From: Sphingobacteriales bacterium | Lineage (GTDB): Bacteria; Bacteroidota; Bacteroidia; Chitinophagales; Chitinophagaceae | Direction: 5' to 3' | Assembly: GCA_004144175.1 (NCBI GenBank) | Contig: SEFT01000013.1 | Location: 62,001 to 126,000 of the forward strand | DNA: 64,000 bases | Part shown: one piece after another, positions 60,698-64,000 of the stretch | Layout of the letters: every line of letters begins with the position of its first letter | How positions within the stretch are numbered: position 1 is the stretch's first letter | Translations under genes and position numbers: made by a program | Notes under the pieces: generated by a model | Database searches by the model: none | Told to the model about the DNA's origin: nothing | Seen by the model: the letters and a program-made list of their open reading frames with translations, nothing else

Positions 60698-62419
60698 ATG
60701 CCTTTTATTTAGCCTGCTGTGCTTCCTGCCGTATAAGAAGTAGACAACCAACCCCGCTATCAGCCATACCATAAAGCGCTCCCAGTTAGATGTACCCGAC
60801 TCGCAAAGCAAATAGCTGCAACACAGGAAACCCAGAACAGGTATCAGCGAAAGGCTGCGCATAAAGCTGAGTACCGCCATTATCAGGAACACCAGCCCGA
60901 ATAATATATAAGGCACCTTCTCGCGCATACCTTCCCACCCTGCTTTATCGCTGCTAAAAAATCCGCTTAGTCCGCCATCGTACAGCTGTACAAACAGCAC
61001 AACCGACAAAACGAACAAAGCAGGAACAATCCATTTGCCATTTACATAGGGCGTTTTGAACTTGCTCACAGGCACGGCAACTTGCTCGCCATGTTCTTCT
61101 ATTACGTCCGTATGAGCTGTATGCACTGCTTTCTTCCGCTGCTCTTGCAGGCGCAGTATTCCACCACATACTAGTACAAACGCGAACAATGTCCCCACAC
61201 TCGTCAGTTCCACCACCACATTCAGGTTGAGGAATAATGCAGGTATACCGACCACAACTCCCGTGAGTATCGTAGAGAAGGAAGGTGTTTTATACTTCGG
61301 GTGGATCTTTGAGAATACAGGCGGCAGCAATCCGTCGCGGCTCATGCTCATCCAGATGCGTGGCTGGCCCAGTTGGAATACAAGTAGCACGCTGGCCGTC
61401 GCTATTACCGCACTCACTGCTACAATGCCAGCCAGCCATTCCAACCCATTTGCCTGGAACACATAAGCCAATGGGTCGCCTACATTCAAGGTAGTATAGC
61501 TGACCATGCCCGTAAGCACCAAGGCTATCACTACATATAGTATGGTACAGATGATAAGCGAATTGAACATGGCCTTGGGTAAGTCGCGTTGCGGATTCTT
61601 ACATTCTTCAGCAGTGGTCGATATAGCATCGAAGCCGATGTAAGAGAAGAACACCGCAGCTGTACCCGCCATAATGCCCGATACACCATTGGGTATAAAG
61701 GGTGCCCAGTTCTCGGGCTTTACATAAAATGCGCCCGCTACTATCACCAGCGCAATGATCACCAGCTTCAGTATCACCATAGCATTAGTAGAGCGCTTCG
61801 ACTCCTTGATACCTACATATATGATCCAGGTAATGACAATGGTAATGAGAAATGCCGGCAGGTCACATATCAGCTTCAGGTTGCCAAAGCTGGGTGCATT
61901 GTTCCATGCCGCGATGGCTGCATTGCTGCCGAGGTCTTTGGCGGTCCAGTAGTCCATGGTCAGGTATTCGGGTATATGCAGCCCAAAGCCGTCAAGCAAG
62001 GTCGTAAAGTAATCGCTCCATGATATGGCTACGGCTATATTACCAATGGCATATTCCATCAGCAGATCCCAGCCTATTATCCAGGCGATCACCTCGCCAA
62101 ATGCTACATAAGAATAAGTGTACGCACTACCCGACACCGGCACCATACTGGCAAACTCGGCATAACACACCGCCGCAAAACCACAGGCCACCGACACGAA
62201 CAGGAACAGGAAAATGATACCCGGCCCGCCATCGTAACTGGCCTTACCTATGGTAGAAAAGATACCGGCACCCACTATGGCTGCAATACCCATGAAAGTA
62301 AGGTCTTTGGTAGTGAGCACCTTGTGCAGGTTGCCCGAACCATGCGCATCAGAATAGCCTGCTGCCGCGTCTTTCTCTATCTGCTCTACCGTCTTACGCC
62401 TGAAAATGGAACGCTCCAT
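60695..62419 (-). CDS. Amino acid permease (APC superfamily, CAT-like)
   Basis: A 574-residue transporter from ATG 62419 (a further ATG at 62431 would add four residues). It has about 12-14 membrane helices and the APC signature near the N-terminus: LTFMGIAAIVGAGIFSTIGKASYDGGPGI (helix 1 with GxGIF). The pattern CYAEFASMVPVSGSAYTYSYVAFGEVIAWIIGWDL (in blocks) is typical of cationic amino acid or YfnA-like members. It has a long C-terminal part with a loop around 440-460. Substrate probably an amino acid or polyamine, not determined. Confidence 0.88.
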   Translation of the reverse strand: MERSIFRRKTVEQIEKDAAAGYSDAHGSGNLHKVLTTKDLTFMGIAAIVGAGIFSTIGKASYDGGPGIIFLFLFVSVACGFAAVCYAEFASMVPVSGSAYTYSYVAFGEVIAWIIGWDLLMEYAIGNIAVAISWSDYFTTLLDGFGLHIPEYLTMDYWTAKDLGSNAAIAAWNNAPSFGNLKLICDLPAFLITIVITWIIYVGIKESKRSTNAMVILKLVIIALVIVAGAFYVKPENWAPFIPNGVSGIMAGTAAVFFSYIGFDAISTTAEECKNPQRDLPKAMFNSLIICTILYVVIALVLTGMVSYTTLNVGDPLAYVFQANGLEWLAGIVAVSAVIATASVLLVFQLGQPRIWMSMSRDGLLPPVFSKIHPKYKTPSFSTILTGVVVGIPALFLNLNVVVELTSVGTLFAFVLVCGGILRLQEQRKKAVHTAHTDVIEEHGEQVAVPVSKFKTPYVNGKWIVPALFVLSVVLFVQLYDGGLSGFFSSDKAGWEGMREKVPYILFGLVFLIMAVLSFMRSLSLIPVLGFLCCSYLLCESGTSNWERFMVWLIAGLVVYFLYGRKHSRLNKRH

Positions 62420-62490
62420 CGAATCATTCATATATAAGCGTGAAAAGTACTACTAATGCACGAAAACTAAAACGATTTGCTACGGTTGCT

Positions 62491-62498
62491 TACATTTG
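62491..62498 (+). promoter_or_regulatory. -7 promoter element of the AhpD-like gene
   Basis: TACATTTG matches TAnnTTTG and lies 23 bases before the ATG at 62522, so the longer frame from 62477 is not transcribed. Confidence 0.55.
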
Positions 62499-62521
62499 AC
62501 ACGGTAAAAACTAAAGCAGCA

Positions 62522-62866
62522 ATGAACGATAAAGTAAAAGAATTCAACGACTACCGTGCGCAGATGAACGAGGTGATACTCGGCAAGCAGAATAAAGTGA
62601 TCAACAGGTTATTCAACCTGGATACCAATACCTATGCCGAAGGGGCGCTGCCGGTAAAGACTAAAGAAATGCTGGGGTTAGTAGCCAGTATGGTGCTGCG
62701 CTGCGATGATTGCATTAAATACCACCTAGGCAAGTGCCATGATGAGGGCATTACTACAGATGAGATGTATGAGATATTTGCAGTGGCCAATATTGTAGGC
62801 GGCACTATCGTGATACCGCATACGCGCCGCGCTGCCGAATACTGGGAAGCATTGCAGGAGGGTTAA
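62522..62866 (+). CDS. Carboxymuconolactone decarboxylase/AhpD-like protein
   Basis: A 114-residue CMD-fold protein from ATG 62522. The redox pair is CDDC in MVLRCDDCIKYHLGKC, with the family's ExxxCxxCxxxH pattern reduced to CxxCxxxH. AhpD-type proteins reduce alkyl hydroperoxides or act as their reducing partners. The gene overlaps the end of bshA on the other strand by four bases. Placed between a permease and bacillithiol synthesis, a thiol-related role is plausible but not shown. Confidence 0.85.
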   Translation: MNDKVKEFNDYRAQMNEVILGKQNKVINRLFNLDTNTYAEGALPVKTKEMLGLVASMVLRCDDCIKYHLGKCHDEGITTDEMYEIFAVANIVGGTIVIPHTRRAAEYWEALQEG

Positions 62867-64000
62867 ACCGCCTGCAATTTTTTCTCCTTATACTCTTTCA
62901 CTACTTTCTCATACAGGCTTTCGTATATCGGTATGATGCGCTCCTTTTCAAAGCCGCGCGCATGTTCTATCGCATTGGTCTTGAATTGATTGAGCCTGTC
63001 TTCGTCACCTAATATATGTAGTGCGTTTTTGGTCATGTCCGTCACATCGCCTACTTCGCTCAGGAAGCCCGTCTTGCCATTTACATTTATCTCGGGTAGG
63101 CCACCTGCATTGGTCGATATCACGGGCACACCACAAGCCATCGCCTCAAGCGCCGATAAGCCAAAGCTTTCGTATTGAGACGGAAGGATAAACAGATCAG
63201 TTATGCTCAGTATCTCATCCATCTGCTCCTGCTTACCCAGGAAGCGGATGTCGTTACAAATTTTCAGCGTGCGGCAAAGCTCCTCAGCATTCTGCCTTTC
63301 AGGGCCGTCGCCTATCATCAGTAGTTTCGATGGTATCTGCTCATGCACACGCTCAAATACCCTGATCACATCTTCTACCCTTTTCACCTTCCTGAAGTTC
63401 GATACGTGGGCGAGTATACGCTCACCATTCGGCGCCAGCATTTTTTTGAAATGTTCTTTATCGGAATGCTGGAAACGGTGCGTATCCACAAAGTTGGGTA
63501 TCACCATAATGTCTTTCTCTATCGGGAAAGACTTGTAAGTTTCCTCACGCAGGTTATCCGATACGGCAGTTATCGCGTCCGACTCGTTTATAGAGAACGT
63601 AACAACAGGCGCATAGGTCTGGTCGCGGCCTACCAGCGTTATGTCGGTACCGTGCAGTGTAGTTATATAAGGTATATCCCTGCCAGCCTTCTTCAGTATC
63701 TGCTTGGCAAAATTGGCAGCCGAGGCGTGTGGTATAGCATAGTGCACATGCAGCAGGTCCAGCTGGTTGTTCATGATGACATTCACCATGGTACTGGTCA
63801 GTGCAGTTTCGTAGGGAGGAAAATCGAAAAGCGGATAAGTGGGTACCGTTACCTCGTGGTAATAGATATTGGGGTGAAAATAAAGCCTTACGGGTTGCTG
63901 ATAAGTAATGAAATGTATCTCATGCCCTTTCTCCGACAGTGCCATGCCAAGCTCTGTAGCCAGCACGCCACTACCGCCAAACGTAGGATAACAGACTATT
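62863..64000 (-). CDS. bshA: N-acetyl-alpha-D-glucosaminyl L-malate synthase BshA (5' end outside window)
   Basis: A GT4 glycosyltransferase that makes the first intermediate of bacillithiol. The visible part continues beyond an internal ATG at 63966 to the window edge, where the frame reads IVCYPTFGGSGVLATELG, the standard BshA N-terminus, so only the first few residues are missing. Other marks are HVHYAIPHA, YITTLHGTDITLVG, and the GT4 nucleotide-sugar loop LPSQYESFGLSALEAMACGVPVISTNAGGLPE (in blocks). Length of the visible part is about 378 residues, near the full enzyme. Confidence 0.93.
   Translation of the reverse strand, partial: IVCYPTFGGSGVLATELGMALSEKGHEIHFITYQQPVRLYFHPNIYYHEVTVPTYPLFDFPPYETALTSTMVNVIMNNQLDLLHVHYAIPHASAANFAKQILKKAGRDIPYITTLHGTDITLVGRDQTYAPVVTFSINESDAITAVSDNLREETYKSFPIEKDIMVIPNFVDTHRFQHSDKEHFKKMLAPNGERILAHVSNFRKVKRVEDVIRVFERVHEQIPSKLLMIGDGPERQNAEELCRTLKICNDIRFLGKQEQMDEILSITDLFILPSQYESFGLSALEAMACGVPVISTNAGGLPEINVNGKTGFLSEVGDVTDMTKNALHILGDEDRLNQFKTNAIEHARGFEKERIIPIYESLYEKVVKEYKEKKLQAV

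Noticed and set aside
1-64000. CRISPR arrays or prophage
   Set aside because: No regularly spaced direct repeats and no phage structural, integrase or lysis genes were found; the palindromic repeats at 29-35 kb are RAYT-type.

Overview
The window reads as chromosomal DNA of a member of the Bacteroidota, most likely the Chitinophagales/Chitinophagaceae. The signs are a secreted SBBP-repeat protein with a type IX secretion (T9SS) C-terminal sorting domain, a GldI-like FKBP lipoprotein pair next to an NrnA-type DHH phosphoesterase, a BshA bacillithiol glycosyltransferase, many short lipoproteins with a 'SC' lipobox, promoters with the Bacteroidota -7 element TAnnTTTG, and weak or absent Shine-Dalgarno sequences. 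No rRNA, tRNA or CRISPR array was recognised.

Layout. 0-2 kb: end of a membrane-protein gene overlapping a THEP1-like NTPase and a MobA-like nucleotidyltransferase. 2.2-5.7 kb: a large T9SS-exported protein. 5.8-9.4 kb (minus): deoxyhypusine-synthase-like enzyme, a mitochondrial-type citrate synthase and RecF. 9.5-14 kb (plus): pyruvate dehydrogenase E1 alpha, a TPR protein, lumazine synthase, a LutA-like Fe-S protein and a GT-C type membrane protein. 15.5-19.8 kb: three tandem paralogous membrane proteins. 19.9-22.8 kb: prs, rplY (with a possible RNA leader) and an L,D-transpeptidase. 22.8-26.8 kb (minus): a tightly overlapped pheT operon. 27.2-29 kb: dnaB, whose C-terminus mimics the acidic tip of SSB, preceded by an intergenic region with DnaA-box-like sites.

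29-35 kb is an accessory island: AT-rich orphans, small membrane proteins and lipoproteins, and a family of palindromic repeats with one intact REP-associated (RAYT) transposase, a transposase-less repeat doublet, a decayed RAYT copy, and an XRE-type regulator truncated at the repeat edge. 35-42.3 kb holds many small stress or housekeeping genes: DUF2200, an alpha/beta hydrolase, a subclass B3 (Gln116-type) metallo-beta-lactamase and a VOC protein, then an ArsR-led run of SRPBCC, DoxX, DUF4256 and DUF4279 genes whose promoter carries two operator-like palindromes.

42.3-51.8 kb: an orphan ABC-type binding lipoprotein, secreted and membrane unknowns, a methyltransferase, an ECF sigma factor overlapping a small anti-sigma-like gene followed by a ClpP paralogue, an acetoacetate-decarboxylase-like protein, and a cysteine desulfurase broken by an internal deletion/frameshift. 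51.8-64 kb is housekeeping again: ndk, nrnA, two double-FKBP lipoproteins, an M1 aminopeptidase, mutS, two highly acidic proteins, an amino-acid permease, an AhpD-like protein and the 3' part of bshA, which runs off the right edge. Gene functions are read from sequence motifs and general family knowledge; no database search was possible.
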